Source: Rhizobium terricola
GTDB lineage: Bacteria; Pseudomonadota; Alphaproteobacteria; Rhizobiales; Rhizobiaceae
Assembly: GCF_012927355.1 (NCBI RefSeq)
Contig: NZ_JABBGK010000007.1
Coordinates: forward strand, 1-64,000
Length of the DNA: 64,000 nucleotides
Reading direction: 5' to 3'
In this document: positions 44,047 through 55,587 of the stretch, piece after piece
Layout of the letters: the number at the start of each line of letters is the position of its first letter
Numbering within the stretch: position 1 is the first letter of the stretch
Program-made: the position numbers and the translations under genes
Notes under the pieces: generated by a model
Database searches by the model: none
What the model was told of the DNA's origin: nothing
The model's input: the letters and a program-made list of their open reading frames with translations, nothing else

Positions 44047-44990
44047 CAGTTTCGCCCAACATGCACCCCGCCCCATTGCGCGTCGACGTCGGCATCTGCA
44101 CCTTCCGTCGCCCGGCGCTGGAGCAGACCCTCCACTCACTGGCGATCATGGCGGTGCCGGAACTTGTTTCGATGCGCATCATCATCGCCGACAACGACAC
44201 CGAACCGAGCGCCCGCCCGCTTGTCGAGGCCATGCGGGCAACCGTGCCGTTCGAGATCCTCTACCTGCATTGCCCTGCGGCCAATATTTCGATCGCCCGC
44301 AATGCATGCCTCGACAACAGCGACGGCGACTTCCTCGCCTTCATCGACGATGACGAGACAGCGTCGAAGTTCTGGCTGGTCAATCTGCTGGCTGTCGCCG
44401 AGGCGACGGGAGCGGACGCCGTGCTCGGCCCGGTGGTCGCCGAATACGAGATCGACGCGCCGGAATGGATGCGCCGGGGTGATTTCCATTCGACCGCGCC
44501 AGTCTGGGTCGCGGGACGGATCCGCACGGGCTACACCTGCAATGCGCTTCTGAGGACCGGATCCCATTCGCTTGCCGGACGCCGGTTCAAACTCGCGCTC
44601 GGCAAGAGCGGTGGCGAGGATACCGACTACTTCACGAACATGCACCGTGCCGGCGGGCGGATCGACTTTGCCGCCGACGCGATCGTCCATGAACCGGTCC
44701 CGCCGCTACGGGCGCGCTTTTCCTGGTTGACCAGGCGGCGTTACCGGATGGGCCAGACGCATGGCCGCCTGCTGGCCGCCAACGGGACCGCGGGGCACCG
44801 GTTACAACAGGTGGTTCTCGCCGGAGCCAAGCTCGGGTTCTGTGCGCTCGCCACCATCGCCTGCGCACCCTTCCCGATTCCGCGGAACCGTTATGCCCTT
44901 CGTGCGGTTCTGCATTCGGGCGTCGTGGCGGGCCTCGCCGGCGTGCGCGAAATTCACCAATACGGACAACTGGGGACGACAGCATCATGA
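44043..44990 (+). CDS. exoM: Succinoglycan glucosyltransferase, ExoM (GT2)
   Basis: 315 aa. GT2 motifs: VDVGICTFRRPALEQTL, IIIADNDTEPSARPL, NISIARNACLDNSDGDFLAF and the metal-site IDDDE. ExoM adds the fourth sugar (beta-1,4-glucose). It overlaps exoA and exoO by 4 bases each. Confidence 0.9.
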   Translation: MTVSPNMHPAPLRVDVGICTFRRPALEQTLHSLAIMAVPELVSMRIIIADNDTEPSARPLVEAMRATVPFEILYLHCPAANISIARNACLDNSDGDFLAFIDDDETASKFWLVNLLAVAEATGADAVLGPVVAEYEIDAPEWMRRGDFHSTAPVWVAGRIRTGYTCNALLRTGSHSLAGRRFKLALGKSGGEDTDYFTNMHRAGGRIDFAADAIVHEPVPPLRARFSWLTRRRYRMGQTHGRLLAANGTAGHRLQQVVLAGAKLGFCALATIACAPFPIPRNRYALRAVLHSGVVAGLAGVREIHQYGQLGTTAS

Positions 44991-45991
44991 CCGTGTCGAC
45001 ACCGGACGTCAGCATCATCATCGCAGCCTTCAACGCAGCCGGAACGATCGAGCGCGCGATCGCCAGCGCGCTTGGGCAGGAAGACGTCTCGCTGGAGGTC
45101 ATCGTGATCGATGATTGCTCCACCGACGGGACACGCACGGTCGTCGCGGGCTTCGAAGACCCGCGCCTCCGGTTCGTGCCGCTTCGAGAAAACCTGGGGC
45201 CGGGCGGCGCGCGCAATGCCGGCATCGATATCGCCGAAGGTCGCTGGATCGCAATTCTCGACGCGGACGATACGATGCGTCCGGACCGTCTGGCCCACAT
45301 GATCGACAAGGCGGAAGCAGGTAGCGCCGAGATTGCCGTCGATAACCTCGCTGTCGTCACAGCAGATGGAAACTCGCGTGCGATGTTCGACGAACTCGAT
45401 CTTGCGACACTTCCGTTCCTGACACTCGCCGATTTCATCGGTTCGAATGTGCTTTTCCGCGCCGAGTATAATTTCGGCTACATGAAGCCGGTCTTCCTCA
45501 AGCGTTTTTTGAACGATCATGGTTTGCGTTTCGACGAGAGCCTGCGGATCGGCGAGGACTACATGCTGCTCGCTTCCGCCCTTGCGGTCGGCGGCGAGTG
45601 TGTCGTCTGCCCCGGCGTGGGCTACCTCTATTCGGTGACCGAGGGTTCAATCTCGCGCGCCCTTGAGGTGCACCATGTGGAGGCCATGCTGGCCGCCGAT
45701 GCGACCTTCCTGCGCCGCTACCGCCTTGATCGGAAGGCGTTTGCCGCACAACATCTGCGTCACCGAAGCCTGCGGCAGGCGCGCTCCTTCCTGACACTGG
45801 TCGATCAGTTGAAGCGGCGTTCCTATACCGGCGCGCTGTGCACGGCGATCTTAGATCCCACCGCCCTTCGCCACCTCCGGATGCCGATCGCCGTTCGCCT
45901 GAGGCGGCTCATCAGCGCGAAAGGCCGCCCCTCAGGAACCCCATCGAAACGCCACAACCCGGCCAACGGCCCTCACGCCAGCAAAGGATAA
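44987..45991 (+). CDS. exoO: Succinoglycan glucosyltransferase, ExoO (GT2)
   Basis: 334 aa. GT2 motifs: [49 protein letters not shown] and the DxD-like AILDADDTM. ExoO adds the fifth sugar, the first beta-1,6-linked glucose of the side chain. It overlaps exoM (ATGA) and ends 5 bases before exoN. Confidence 0.9.
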   Translation: MTVSTPDVSIIIAAFNAAGTIERAIASALGQEDVSLEVIVIDDCSTDGTRTVVAGFEDPRLRFVPLRENLGPGGARNAGIDIAEGRWIAILDADDTMRPDRLAHMIDKAEAGSAEIAVDNLAVVTADGNSRAMFDELDLATLPFLTLADFIGSNVLFRAEYNFGYMKPVFLKRFLNDHGLRFDESLRIGEDYMLLASALAVGGECVVCPGVGYLYSVTEGSISRALEVHHVEAMLAADATFLRRYRLDRKAFAAQHLRHRSLRQARSFLTLVDQLKRRSYTGALCTAILDPTALRHLRMPIAVRLRRLISAKGRPSGTPSKRHNPANGPHASKG

Positions 45992-45996
45992 GTGCC

Positions 45997-46902
45997 ATGG
46001 ACCTCAAGAAGACCGTCAGGAAAGCGATCATTCCCGTTGCCGGCAACGGAACACGATTTCTTCCTGCCACCAAGGCAATGCCGAAGGAAATGCTGACGAT
46101 CGTCGACCGACCAGTCGTGCAATACGCGGTCGAGGAAGCGCGCGAGGCCGGCATCGAACACATCGTCTTCGTCACCGGCCGCAACAAGCAGGCGATCGAG
46201 GATCACTTCGACGACACGCCGGAGCTCGTTTCCTCGCTTTCCCGCTCCGGCAAGACAGCCCAGCTTTCCGAGCTGGCCGAGATGCTGCCCGTCGCGGGAT
46301 CGGTAAGCTTTACCCGCCAGCAGGCGCCGCTTGGCCTCGGCCACGCGGTGTGGTGCGCCCGCGACCTGATCGGCGACGAGCCCTTCGCCCTGCTTCTGCC
46401 GGACATGATTTCCTATGGGACGCGCGGCTGCATGGCCGGTCTTGCCGACCTCTATGCGACGACGGGCGGCAATGTTCTCGGGGTCGAACAATGCTCTCCG
46501 GAAGACGCCTCCAAATACGGGATCGTCGGCAAGGGATCGCCCGTGCCCCACGGCTTCGAGGTTACCGCCATGGTGGAAAAACCCCGTCCGGACGAAGCGC
46601 CTTCCAACTATTACCTGAACGGCCGCTACATCCTTCAGCCGGAGATATTCGAGATCCTCGCCCATCAGCCGCGCGGTGCCGGAGACGAGATCCAGCTGAC
46701 CGATGCCATGGTGACGCTGTCGAAACGCCAGCCCTTCCACGCCCATCCCTATGACGGGCGGACCTTCGATTGCGGTTCGAAACACGGCTTCATCGAAGCC
46801 AACGTTGCCTTCGCGCTCGCACGCACCGACATCAGCGGCCTGGTCTTCGATTCCGTGCGCGAGATGGTGCTCAACCACGAATGCCGGATAGAGGCAGCGT
46901 GA
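45997..46902 (+). CDS. exoN: UTP-glucose-1-phosphate uridylyltransferase, ExoN
   Basis: 301 aa from ATG 45997 with AAAGGA upstream. It makes UDP-glucose, the donor for the exo glucosyltransferases. GalU-type motifs are intact: [39 protein letters not shown], the LLPDM region and [11 protein letters not shown]. It is the seventh gene of the exoHKLAMONP run. Confidence 0.92.
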   Translation: MDLKKTVRKAIIPVAGNGTRFLPATKAMPKEMLTIVDRPVVQYAVEEAREAGIEHIVFVTGRNKQAIEDHFDDTPELVSSLSRSGKTAQLSELAEMLPVAGSVSFTRQQAPLGLGHAVWCARDLIGDEPFALLLPDMISYGTRGCMAGLADLYATTGGNVLGVEQCSPEDASKYGIVGKGSPVPHGFEVTAMVEKPRPDEAPSNYYLNGRYILQPEIFEILAHQPRGAGDEIQLTDAMVTLSKRQPFHAHPYDGRTFDCGSKHGFIEANVAFALARTDISGLVFDSVREMVLNHECRIEAA

Positions 46903-47009
46903 AGCGATCCGCCGGTCTCTCCTTCCGTGGACGCCGGCCCCATGTTCAACGACTGGCCGGCGGGGGCATTCGCCCCGGCAGGAACCCCCATTTGGAGACG
47001 AACGCGCCC

Positions 47010-49415
47010 ATGAACCAGAGAACCCTGCCATTGAACGGCGTGTTGCACCGGGAAAAGGACGACGCCGATTCCTTCATCGATCTCGACCGGCTGTTCGCCT
47101 CGATCCTGAGGCGTGCAACGACGATCGGTCTTACCACCGCCGTCTTCGTCGTGCTCGGTATCGCATACCTGCTCGTCACCACCCCCATCTATACCTCGAT
47201 GACGCAGATCCTGCTCGACGAGAAGCTTTCCCGCTATGCGGAAGAGGAACTCGCCTCCCAACAGAGCAAACAGCAGGCAGACACACAGATCTCCAGCGCC
47301 GTCGAAATCCTGAAATCGAACAAGCTCGCCTTGCGCGTCGTCGACGAGGCCGGGCTTGCCGACAATGAAACCATTCTCGATCCCCCGAAATCTCTGGCGG
47401 GAACAGCCAAGTCCTGGTTGCGCGGGACGGTCAGCCTCTTTCTCTCCGCCGTGTCCGACGAGGCGGCACTCGAAGGCCGGCGACAGAAGGCAGCCGCCAT
47501 GCTGCAGCAGGGCATCGCGGTCGAACGGGTCGGCCGCAGTGCGGTCGTGGCACTTTCCTATCGCTCGCCAGACCCACAGCTCGCCGCCAAGGTCACTCGC
47601 GCCTATGCCGATGCCTATCTGGCAGACCAGCTCAACGCCAATTTCGACGCCGCCGAGCGCGCCTCCGTGTGGCTGCAGGGCCGGCTCGACAATCTTCGCG
47701 AACGGGGCCAGGCGGCCTCGCTCGAGGCCGAACGCTACAAGGCGGCGAACGGGCTCACATCCACGCGCGGCGAGCTGATGTCCGAACAGCAGCTCACCGA
47801 CCTCAACAGCCAGCTGATCATCGCCCAGGCCGACGTGGCACGGGCCTCGGCGCGCTACAACCAGTTCAAGGCGATCATCGACCAAGGCCCGGACAATGCG
47901 GTCAAGAATGCGATGATCGGCTCGGGAGAGACGGATAACACCGTGATCCGCGAATTGCGAGGGCGCTATCTGTCGATCGAGCAACGCGAACGCGAGGTGA
48001 CCGGAAGCTTCGGCGCCGACCACCCGCAAGCGGTCGCGCTCAAGACGGAGAAGAGCGACGTCGCCCAGCAGATCTTCCAGGAAATCCAGCGCCTCGCCGA
48101 CGGCTACCGCAACGAATTCGAGGTGACCCAGTCCCGGGAGAAGTCGCTGCGGGAAAGCATCGCGGGGGTCACTGGAAAGAATTCCGAGGCGAACAAGTCG
48201 CTCGTTCAGCTGCGCGAACTCGAACAGAAGGCGACGGCACTCAAGTCGCTCTACCAGTCCTATCTGGACCGTTACGAACAGGCCTCGCAACAGCAGTCAT
48301 TCCCGATTGCAGAAGCCCGCGTCATATCAGAGGCGGGTGTGCCCGTTTCACCGTCGAGTCCGAAGAAAACGATGGTCCTGGCGCTCTCTGTCGTGCTCGG
48401 CCTGATGGCCGGCGGTGGGCTCGCCTTCGTGCAGGAGATACGCGAGCGATATTTCCGGCTCGGCGGCGACGTGCGTTCCGTGCTCGGCCAGACACCGCTC
48501 GGCTACCTGCCGCTTGTCGGAGCCGCGCAGAAGAAGCCATTTGACAGGCTCAATGCATGGATAAAGCGGGGTCGCGAACCTGCGCCCGAGCCGCCGCCCG
48601 AACTGCCGCTCGAGCGTATGACGCGTCTCGTTCTCGAGGCGCCGCGTTCCGCCTTTGCTGAGACACTGAGAAACGCCAAGCTCGCCTGCGACATCGTTCT
48701 TCAGGGCCGGGCGAGCCGCGTCATCGGCGTGGTTTCGGCGCTGCCAGGCGAGGGAAAAACGACGGTCGCGGCGAATTTCGCAGCGCTTCTCGCGGCAAGC
48801 GGCAAGCGCACCCTGTTGATCGATGCGGATCTTCGCAATCCGAGGCTGAGCCGCATGCTGAGGCCCGTTCCCAAGGCCGGGCTCGTGGAGGCCGTCATCG
48901 GCGATGCGTCCTGGACCAGCCTCGTCCGGGTCGACCCGCAATCGAAACTCGCCATCCTACCGATCCTGCCGCGCCCCTATGGCGAGCAGCTTCCGCACAC
49001 CAACGAGCTTCTGGCGTCTTCCGGCATGTCGAGCCTCATCGACAGCGCCCGCCAGGTCTTCGACTATGTCATCGTCGACCTTGCTCCGCTCGGACCTGTC
49101 GTTGATGCCAAGGCTTTTGCCGGACAGGTCGATGGCTTCGTGTTCGTCGTGGAGTGGGGCAAGACGCCGACCCGCCTGGTTTCCGATCTGCTGGATGCCG
49201 AACCTCTGATCGCCTCCAAGATCCTCGGCGTGCTTCTCAACAAGACGGACATGGATCAGCTCGCCCGATACAGCGACTTCGGGGGGCCGGAGAAGTTCCG
49301 CAATGCCTATGACAAATACTACCAGTCGCGCATGCCGGACGTCGGTCCGCCACGGCGCCCGCCGTCGCCGGCTGCCGCCGCCGCGACAACGGAGACCCAG
49401 CCGGTCCGAACCTGA
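47010..49415 (+). CDS. exoP: Chain-length determinant and tyrosine autokinase, ExoP
   Basis: 801 aa from ATG 47010; the frame is open to 46770 but that part is inside exoN. A Wzz domain (about 20-470) is bounded by two membrane helices (about 45-65 and 452-473, with the proline-rich GVPVSPSSPKKT just before the second). A cytoplasmic BY-kinase domain follows, with Walker A LPGEGKTTVAANF near 580 and the Walker A' LLIDADLRNPR. The C-terminal tyrosine cluster is short (YDKYYQSRM). ExoP sets succinoglycan chain length and supports polymerisation. It ends 13 bases from the convergent recQ. Confidence 0.92.
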   Translation: MNQRTLPLNGVLHREKDDADSFIDLDRLFASILRRATTIGLTTAVFVVLGIAYLLVTTPIYTSMTQILLDEKLSRYAEEELASQQSKQQADTQISSAVEILKSNKLALRVVDEAGLADNETILDPPKSLAGTAKSWLRGTVSLFLSAVSDEAALEGRRQKAAAMLQQGIAVERVGRSAVVALSYRSPDPQLAAKVTRAYADAYLADQLNANFDAAERASVWLQGRLDNLRERGQAASLEAERYKAANGLTSTRGELMSEQQLTDLNSQLIIAQADVARASARYNQFKAIIDQGPDNAVKNAMIGSGETDNTVIRELRGRYLSIEQREREVTGSFGADHPQAVALKTEKSDVAQQIFQEIQRLADGYRNEFEVTQSREKSLRESIAGVTGKNSEANKSLVQLRELEQKATALKSLYQSYLDRYEQASQQQSFPIAEARVISEAGVPVSPSSPKKTMVLALSVVLGLMAGGGLAFVQEIRERYFRLGGDVRSVLGQTPLGYLPLVGAAQKKPFDRLNAWIKRGREPAPEPPPELPLERMTRLVLEAPRSAFAETLRNAKLACDIVLQGRASRVIGVVSALPGEGKTTVAANFAALLAASGKRTLLIDADLRNPRLSRMLRPVPKAGLVEAVIGDASWTSLVRVDPQSKLAILPILPRPYGEQLPHTNELLASSGMSSLIDSARQVFDYVIVDLAPLGPVVDAKAFAGQVDGFVFVVEWGKTPTRLVSDLLDAEPLIASKILGVLLNKTDMDQLARYSDFGGPEKFRNAYDKYYQSRMPDVGPPRRPPSPAAAAATTETQPVRT

Positions 49416-49428
49416 TCGGCTTGTACGG

Positions 49429-51288
49429 TCATTCCTGGTGCGAGCGGATCACTTCGAGGAAGGCGTCGCCGTAGCGTTCGAGCTTCGACTGGCCGACGCC
49501 GGAGATGCCGAGGAGAGCCTTGTGGCTCGTCGGACGGTCGGTCGCGAAGGCGACCAGCGTCGTATCGGGAAAGACGACATAAGGCGGAACCGAGAGCTCC
49601 TTCGCGATCGCCATGCGCGCCACCCGAAGGGCCTCGAAGAGCTCCATATCCGACCCCACCAATATCGACCGTGCGTTGGCGGAACTCGCCGATGCCCCTT
49701 TCGATGCCTTGCCGCTTGTCGGACGGTCCTTCCTGAAGCGCACCTCGCGTTCGCGCCGAAACACGGCCCGGGCGTCCGGCTCAAGACGAAGCGCCCCGAA
49801 GGCCGAATGATCAACACTGACGAGGCCGGCAGCAAGCAACTGACGGTAAACCGATTGCCAGGTTTTCGACGAAAGCTCTTTGCCGACACCGAAGACCGGC
49901 ATGTCCACGTGCCCGAAGCGAATCGTCTTCTCGTTTTCGACGCCGAGCAGGACGTCGATCAGGTGTCCCGTACCGAAGCGTTCGCCGGTCCGGTATATCG
50001 CCGCCAGCGCCTTGATGGCCGCTTCGCTTCCGTCCCAGGTCTCGACCGGCTTCAGGCAGGTGTCGCAGTTGCCGCAGCCGCCGGGATGCGGCTCGCCGAA
50101 ATGGGCAAGGATCGCCTGGCGCCGACAGCCCGGCGTCTCGCAGATCGCCAACAGGGCGTTGAGCTTGGCGCGTTCCACACGCTTCACCTCGTCGGATGAG
50201 CCGCCTTCATCGATCATCCGCCCCCGCTGGATGACGTCGGCCATGCCATAGGCCATCCAGACGTCGGACGGCAGGCCGTCGCGGCCCGCGCGCCCGGTTT
50301 CCTGGTAATAGGCCTCGACGGATCCGGGCAAGTCGAGATGTGCGACATAGCGCACGTTGGGCTTGTCGATGCCCATGCCGAAGGCCACGGTCGCGACCAG
50401 GCATAGCCCTTCCTCCTTCAGAAAGGCGTCCTGATGGGCATCGCGGATCGGGCGCTCCATGCCGGCATGATAGGCCAGCGCGCGAACGCCTTGCGTGTTC
50501 AGCCATTCGGCTGTGTCCTCGACCTTCGCACGCGAGAGGCAGTAGACGATACCGCTCGATCCCTCATGGCGTGAAAGGAAGCGCAGGAGCTGCTGGCGCG
50601 GCTGATCACGCTCGACGATTTCATAGGAGATGTTCGGGCGGTCGAAGGAGGTCGTGAAGACCTCGGCCGAGTGAAGACCGAGCTTGTCGATGATGTCTTC
50701 GCGCGTGTGAGGGTCGGCGGTCGCGGTCAATGCGATGCGCGGCACGCCCGGATAGTCTTCGCCGAGCCGCCCGAGTTCGCGGTATTCCGGCCTAAAATCA
50801 TGGCCCCACTGGGAGACGCAATGTGCTTCGTCGATCGCAAACAACGCGATCCGGGCATTGCCGATCATGTCCTTGAAGCCCGACGTGACGATACGTTCTG
50901 GGGTGACATAAAGGAGATCAAGCTCTCCTCTGTCGATCGCACGGCGAACCTCGACATACTCCTCGCGCGACAGTGATGAGTTGAGGGCGGCAGCGCGCAC
51001 GCCCAACTGCCTGAGGGCCTCGACCTGATCGCGCATCAGGGCAATGAGCGGGGAAACGACGATGCCGATCCCATCGCGGCAGAGGGCCGGGATCTGGAAG
51101 CACAGGGACTTGCCGGCCCCGGTCGGGAAGAGAACCACGGCGTCCCCACCGGACACTACGCGCTCGACCACCTCGGCCTGCCTTCCGCGAAAGGCGGGAT
51201 AGCCGTAGACCTGCTTGAGCACCGCAAGCGGGTTCTTCGCGCCCTCGTTTTCAAACAGGGAATCGATACGGTTTGTCGTCTGCGGCAT
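49429..51288 (-). CDS. recQ: ATP-dependent DNA helicase RecQ
   Basis: 619 aa, full length. Order: helicase core (Walker [20 protein letters not shown] in [19 protein letters not shown], motif [11 protein letters not shown]), RQC zinc-binding region (cysteines in CETPGCRRQ and GGCGNCDTC), winged helix, then an HRDC domain at the C-terminus. It unwinds DNA 3' to 5' in recombination repair and fork restart. It lies 131 bases after dadA on the same strand, probably with its own promoter. Confidence 0.95.
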   Translation of the reverse strand: MPQTTNRIDSLFENEGAKNPLAVLKQVYGYPAFRGRQAEVVERVVSGGDAVVLFPTGAGKSLCFQIPALCRDGIGIVVSPLIALMRDQVEALRQLGVRAAALNSSLSREEYVEVRRAIDRGELDLLYVTPERIVTSGFKDMIGNARIALFAIDEAHCVSQWGHDFRPEYRELGRLGEDYPGVPRIALTATADPHTREDIIDKLGLHSAEVFTTSFDRPNISYEIVERDQPRQQLLRFLSRHEGSSGIVYCLSRAKVEDTAEWLNTQGVRALAYHAGMERPIRDAHQDAFLKEEGLCLVATVAFGMGIDKPNVRYVAHLDLPGSVEAYYQETGRAGRDGLPSDVWMAYGMADVIQRGRMIDEGGSSDEVKRVERAKLNALLAICETPGCRRQAILAHFGEPHPGGCGNCDTCLKPVETWDGSEAAIKALAAIYRTGERFGTGHLIDVLLGVENEKTIRFGHVDMPVFGVGKELSSKTWQSVYRQLLAAGLVSVDHSAFGALRLEPDARAVFRREREVRFRKDRPTSGKASKGASASSANARSILVGSDMELFEALRVARMAIAKELSVPPYVVFPDTTLVAFATDRPTSHKALLGISGVGQSKLERYGDAFLEVIRSHQE

Positions 51289-51419
51289 GGAATCGCTTTC
51301 GTGAGAAGGCGTTCACTATGGCACAGATCGCGCCGTTGCCGCGAGTGGAGACGACACGGCAGACGCCTTCGTCCTCAGCGAAAGCCTCGTGCCGGCCGTC
51401 AATTGCCGCTCGTTCCGGC

Positions 51420-52670
51420 TCAGTTGTAGCGGGCGATTGCCAGATCCTTGGTCTCGATTTCCGGCGTCTTGCCGGTCACGATGTCGCTCAGCACCTTGGC
51501 CGAACCGCAGCTCATGGTCCAGCCCAGCGTGCCATGGCCGGTGTTCATGTAGAGGCCACGAACCTTGGTCGCGCCGATGACCGGCGTTCCATCGGGCGTC
51601 ATCGGACGAAGGCCCGACCAGAAGTCGGCCTTTGACACGTCTCCACCCGGGAACAGGTCGGTCACCGAATGCTCCAGCGTACGGCGTCGGGCGAGGCCGA
51701 GATCGTTGGTATAGCCGGAGATTTCCGCCATGCCACCGACGCGGATGCGATCGCCGAGGCGGGTGATGGCGATCTTGTAGGTCTCGTCCATGACGGTCGA
51801 TTCCGGGGCGCGGGTCGCATCGGTGATCGGGATGGTGAGCGAGTAGCCCTTGACCGGATAGACCGGCAGGCTGATGCCGAGCGGCTTGACCATCAGCGGC
51901 GAAAAGCTGCCGAGCGCGACGACAACCGCGTCGGATCTTGTCACGCCACGATCGGTCACGACACCCTTGGCCTCGCCGCCTTCGACGACAATCGACTTGA
52001 TGGTGCGTCCGTAGTCGAAGACGACACCGAGAGCCTCGGCCTTCGCGGCAAGCGCGTTGGTGAACTTGAAGCAGTCGCCGGTTTCGTCCTTCGGCGTCAG
52101 CAGGCCGCCGACGATCTTTTCGCGTACATGGCGCAGGGCCGGCTCGACGCGAATGCAGGCCTCCGGATCGAGGACTTCATAGGGAATGCCGTCCGCGGCC
52201 AGTGCCTTTACGTCCTTTGCGGAGGCGTCGAGCTGTGCCTCGGTGCGGAAGAGCTGCAGGGTTCCCTGCATCCGCTCGTCATAGGCAATTCCGGTCTCGC
52301 TGCGGACCTCGGCAAGGGCAACGCGGCTGTAGTCCGCGAGGCGGAGCATGCGGCTCTTGTTGATCGCATATCGCGAGGACGTGCAGTTGGACAGCATCTT
52401 GAGCATCCAGGAGATCATCGCCCCGTCGACCTTCGGGCGAAGGATCAGCGGCGCGTGTTCCATGAAGATCCACTTCAGCGCCTTCTGCGGGATCCCGGGT
52501 GCGGCCCAGGGTGAGCAATAGCCGAACGAAACCTCGCCGGCATTGGCGAAGCTGGTTTCCAGAGCCGGACCCGCCTGACGGTCGATGACGGTTACTTCAT
52601 GACCGGCCTTGGCGAGATAATAGGCGGAGGTTACGCCGACGACGCCGGCACCGAGGATAGTGACTTTCAT
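51420..52670 (-). CDS. dadA: D-amino acid dehydrogenase, DadA
   Basis: 416 aa. FAD-binding N-terminus [20 protein letters not shown]; other family segments are [22 protein letters not shown] and the C-terminal [17 protein letters not shown]. It oxidises D-alanine and related D-amino acids to keto acids, passing electrons to the membrane chain. It follows the alanine racemase by 23 bases, forming the classical L-alanine catabolic pair controlled by an Lrp-type regulator encoded divergently. Confidence 0.95.
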   Translation of the reverse strand: MKVTILGAGVVGVTSAYYLAKAGHEVTVIDRQAGPALETSFANAGEVSFGYCSPWAAPGIPQKALKWIFMEHAPLILRPKVDGAMISWMLKMLSNCTSSRYAINKSRMLRLADYSRVALAEVRSETGIAYDERMQGTLQLFRTEAQLDASAKDVKALAADGIPYEVLDPEACIRVEPALRHVREKIVGGLLTPKDETGDCFKFTNALAAKAEALGVVFDYGRTIKSIVVEGGEAKGVVTDRGVTRSDAVVVALGSFSPLMVKPLGISLPVYPVKGYSLTIPITDATRAPESTVMDETYKIAITRLGDRIRVGGMAEISGYTNDLGLARRRTLEHSVTDLFPGGDVSKADFWSGLRPMTPDGTPVIGATKVRGLYMNTGHGTLGWTMSCGSAKVLSDIVTGKTPEIETKDLAIARYN

Positions 52671-52693
52671 GGCAGACCCAGTTTCGATGGAGC

Positions 52694-53812
52694 TCAGCGA
52701 TAGCGCCGCTGGAAGCGGCGACCGAGGCCGGTCAGGATTTCATAGGAGATGGTTCCGGCATCCGCCGCAAGGTCTTCCAGAGACTGATGCGGGCCGATGA
52801 CTTCGACGTGATCACCGAGCTTCAACCGGCCGGCGGGCAGATCGCTGATGTCGACGATCAGGCTGTCCATCGAGACGCGGCCGACGATCGGCAGGCGAAC
52901 ACCGTCGCAAGAGACTGCACCGCGGTCGCTCAGGGAGCGGGGAAGGCCGTCGGCATAACCGACCGACAAGGTCGCGAGCCGGCGTTCTGCCTTCGCCACA
53001 TAGGCGCCGGAATAGCCGACCAGCGTTCCCGCGGGCACCGTGCGGGTCTGGACGACGGGCACGTCGAGGCTGACCACCGGCTGCATCGGGGTGTCGATGA
53101 CATCGGTCGGGCGACCGCCGTAGAGGGCGATCCCCGGGCGCACGAGCGCGCCGTGGAGGTCACTCCCGAGAAAGATGCCGCCCGAGTTGGCGAAGCACAG
53201 CTGATGGTCAGGGAAGAGCTCGGCGAATTCGCGCATCGCAGCCGCCTGCGCGGCATTCTGCGGGCTCTCGGCCTCATCGGCCGATGCAAGATGGCTCATG
53301 ATGTAGAGAACGTCGACGCCATCCAGGAGCGAGGGTTGGTGCGCCAGAAGGACAGCTTCTTCCATCGACAGGCCGAGCCGTGACATGCCGGTGTCGAACT
53401 GCAGCAGCGCCGGCAGTTTCTGGCCGCGGGCCTTTGCCAGCTCGTTCCAGTTTTCCACCTGCTCCAGGGAGTTGAGCACCGGCACGATGCCACGGGTCGC
53501 GCAATCGCCTTCAAAACCAGGCAGGAGACCGTTCAGGACGTAGATGCGGGCTTCTGCCGAAACATGCGGCTTCAATTCGAGGGCTTCGCCATACTGGGCG
53601 ACGAAGAAATCGCGGCAACCGGCCGCGTCGAGCACCGGTGCAACACGCGCAACGTCGAGACCGTAGGCGTTGGCCTTGACGACGGCCGCCGCGCGAGCCG
53701 GAGCCACCGTTGCGCAGAGGCGGAGATAATTCGCCCGGAGGGCTGAGAGATCGATCGTCAGCCGTCCGGCCGACCCCACATTTGCCGATACCTTGAAGCG
53801 TTGCGCGTCCAT
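52694..53812 (-). CDS. dadX: Alanine racemase (catabolic, DadX-type)
   Basis: 372 aa from ATG 53812 with GGAG 8 bases upstream; an upstream in-frame ATG at 53851 is less likely. PLP lysine K46 in [11 protein letters not shown], and the later catalytic tyrosine region [13 protein letters not shown], are present. It interconverts L- and D-alanine. Placement directly upstream of dadA argues for the catabolic isozyme, although it could also supply D-alanine to peptidoglycan. Confidence 0.93.
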   Translation of the reverse strand: MDAQRFKVSANVGSAGRLTIDLSALRANYLRLCATVAPARAAAVVKANAYGLDVARVAPVLDAAGCRDFFVAQYGEALELKPHVSAEARIYVLNGLLPGFEGDCATRGIVPVLNSLEQVENWNELAKARGQKLPALLQFDTGMSRLGLSMEEAVLLAHQPSLLDGVDVLYIMSHLASADEAESPQNAAQAAAMREFAELFPDHQLCFANSGGIFLGSDLHGALVRPGIALYGGRPTDVIDTPMQPVVSLDVPVVQTRTVPAGTLVGYSGAYVAKAERRLATLSVGYADGLPRSLSDRGAVSCDGVRLPIVGRVSMDSLIVDISDLPAGRLKLGDHVEVIGPHQSLEDLAADAGTISYEILTGLGRRFQRRYR

Positions 53813-53867
53813 CAAGCCACTCCGTAAGAACCTGAGAAAACTGTAACGCAAATATCAATCGTGAAAC

Positions 53868-53882
53868 TTGCAAATCATGCAA
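53868..53882. promoter_or_regulatory. Candidate Lrp-type operator between dadX and the Lrp gene
   Basis: TTGCA-AATCA-TGCAA: 5-bp inverted arms with a 5-base spacer in the 127-base divergent gap, in AT-rich surroundings. The location and spacing suit a Lrp/AsnC-family dimer. Binding is inferred. Confidence 0.4.
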
Positions 53883-53939
53883 ATAACGAGCAATTCTTGA
53901 CCGTAGTGATAGATTCACGCGCGAAATCGGAAAATTCCC

Positions 53940-54401
53940 TTGCAAGCCTTGGACGCCATAGACCGCAATATCATTCGCATGCTGCGGCTAGACGCCCGCA
54001 TCAGCAGCACGAAGCTGGCCGAGGCCGTCGGGCTATCCCCGTCCGCCTGCCTGCGTCGCATTCACCTGATGGAAAAGGGCGGGGTGATCCGCGGCTATAC
54101 CGCGCTGGTCGGACTTGGCGACGAGACCAGCGCGATTGCGGTCATCATCAACATCACTCTGGAACGGCAGACCGAGGACCACCTCAACCGCTTCGAGGAG
54201 GCCGTCAGGAGACACCCGGAAATCCGTGAATGTTACCTGATGACCGGCGGGTCCGACTATTTTCTGCGGGTCGAGGTGGAGACGCCAGGCGATTTCGAAC
54301 GGATCCACAAGGAGATCCTTGCCAAGCTTCCGGGCGTGTTGCGCATTCATTCCAGCTTCTCGATCCGGAACGTGCTGGCCGTCGCGCCGAAGCGACGCTA
54401 G
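53940..54401 (+). CDS. Lrp/AsnC-family regulator of alanine catabolism (DadR-like)
   Basis: 153 aa with TTG 53940 as the start that gives the full family N-terminus (LDAIDRNIIRMLRLDARISS); another TTG at 53949 is possible. The helix-turn-helix (TKLAEAVGLSPSACLRRI) is followed by the ligand-binding RAM domain (YLMTGGSDYFLRVEVET). It is divergent from dadX-dadA. Such regulators activate the dad operon in response to alanine. Terminator at 54448. Confidence 0.9.
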   Translation: MQALDAIDRNIIRMLRLDARISSTKLAEAVGLSPSACLRRIHLMEKGGVIRGYTALVGLGDETSAIAVIINITLERQTEDHLNRFEEAVRRHPEIRECYLMTGGSDYFLRVEVETPGDFERIHKEILAKLPGVLRIHSSFSIRNVLAVAPKRR

Positions 54402-54447
54402 GGGTGGAGGCGGTCTGCAGCGCTGTGAACGCATGACCCGGACTCGG

Positions 54448-54478
54448 ACGGAGCGCCCTACGGCGCTCCGTTTGTCTT
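54448..54478. terminator. Terminator between lrp-type gene and minE
   Basis: Stem ACGGAGCGCC/GGCGCTCCGT (54448-54457 and 54462-54471) with loop CTAC, followed by a T-rich tail on the plus strand. It lies between the convergent Lrp-type gene and minE. Confidence 0.85.
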
Positions 54479-54484
54479 CAAAGC

Positions 54485-54745
54485 TCAGGCAGCGAGGCGT
54501 GCCGCGTCGAGCGGGATTTCGACCTCGATCTCGAGGATCGAGACGTGCTCGTCACGATCCATCTTGACCTGAACGCGATCGCCATCGACCTGGACGTGTC
54601 TGGCAATGACGGCGAGGATTTCCTCCCGCAGCACGGCGACGAGGTCGGATCCGACCGAAGCACGCTCGTGGGCGAGCAGGACCTGCAGGCGTTCGCGCGC
54701 CATCGGCGCCGATCTCTGCTTACGGAACAGACTGAATATGCTCAT
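54485..54745 (-). CDS. minE: Cell division topological specificity factor MinE
   Basis: 86 aa. N-terminal amphipathic segment [20 protein letters not shown] is followed by the MinD-contact region LLAHERAS and the dimerisation domain ([16 protein letters not shown]). It stimulates MinD ATPase and restricts the MinCD inhibitor away from midcell. It overlaps minD by ATGA. Confidence 0.95.
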   Translation of the reverse strand: MSIFSLFRKQRSAPMARERLQVLLAHERASVGSDLVAVLREEILAVIARHVQVDGDRVQVKMDRDEHVSILEIEVEIPLDAARLAA

Positions 54746-55557
54746 GCCGCCCTCCGCGCGAAGATCTTGCCGAAGAGCCCGCGCTTTTCGCCGGGAATCT
54801 CTATCGGCACGGCTTCGCCCGCCAGCCGGCGTGCCGCATCAAAATAGGCCATTGCCGGAGCGCAACGCGCATCGGCCAGCGTCACCGGCGCACCGATGTT
54901 GGAGGCGCGCAGGACGTCCATGCTTTCCGGGATGATGCCGAGCAGCGGAATGGACAGGATCTCCAGAACGTCGTCGACCTTCAGCATGTCGCCACGCTGG
55001 GCGCGGGCCGCGTCGTAACGGGTCAGCAGAAGATGCTTCTCGATGCGTTCGCCGACCTCCGCCTTTGCCGTCTTGGAGTCCAGCAGGCCGATGATGCGGT
55101 CGGAATCGCGCACCGACGATACTTCCGGATTGGTGACCACCACGGCCATGTCCGCGTGGCGCATGGCAAGCGTCGCGCCACGCTCGATGCCCGCCGGGCT
55201 GTCGCAGATGACCCAGTCGAAATAGCGCTTCAGTTCGTTGATGACCTGCTCGACGCCTTCCGGCGTCAGGTTGTCCTTGTCGCGGGTCTGTGAAGCCGGC
55301 AGGAGGAAGAGGGTTTCCAGACGCTTATCGCGAATCAGCGCCTGCGGAAGCTTGGCATCGCCCTGGATCACGTTGATCAGATCGTAGACGACGCGACGCT
55401 CGGCGCCCATCACGAGGTCGAGGTTGCGCAGGCCGACATCGAAATCAACGACGACGACCTTCTCATTTCTCTGTGCGAGGGCAGCACCCAATGCGGCCGT
55501 CGAGGTGGTCTTGCCGACCCCGCCCTTGCCTGAAGTGACGACCACTACCTTCCCCAT
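54742..55557 (-). CDS. minD: Septum site-determining ATPase MinD
   Basis: 271 aa. Deviant Walker [30 protein letters not shown] and the C-terminal amphipathic membrane anchor ([12 protein letters not shown]) are clear. It recruits MinC to the membrane and oscillates with MinE. It lies 30 bases after minC. Confidence 0.96.
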   Translation of the reverse strand: MGKVVVVTSGKGGVGKTTSTAALGAALAQRNEKVVVVDFDVGLRNLDLVMGAERRVVYDLINVIQGDAKLPQALIRDKRLETLFLLPASQTRDKDNLTPEGVEQVINELKRYFDWVICDSPAGIERGATLAMRHADMAVVVTNPEVSSVRDSDRIIGLLDSKTAKAEVGERIEKHLLLTRYDAARAQRGDMLKVDDVLEILSIPLLGIIPESMDVLRASNIGAPVTLADARCAPAMAYFDAARRLAGEAVPIEIPGEKRGLFGKIFARRAA

Positions 55558-55587
55558 CTTGCTCTCCTGTCTTCGGCCGGCTGCGGC

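Noticed and set aside
46749..48290. 513-codon open frame opposite exoN/exoP
   Set aside because: Antisense shadow of exoP with no recognisable features or ribosome-binding site.
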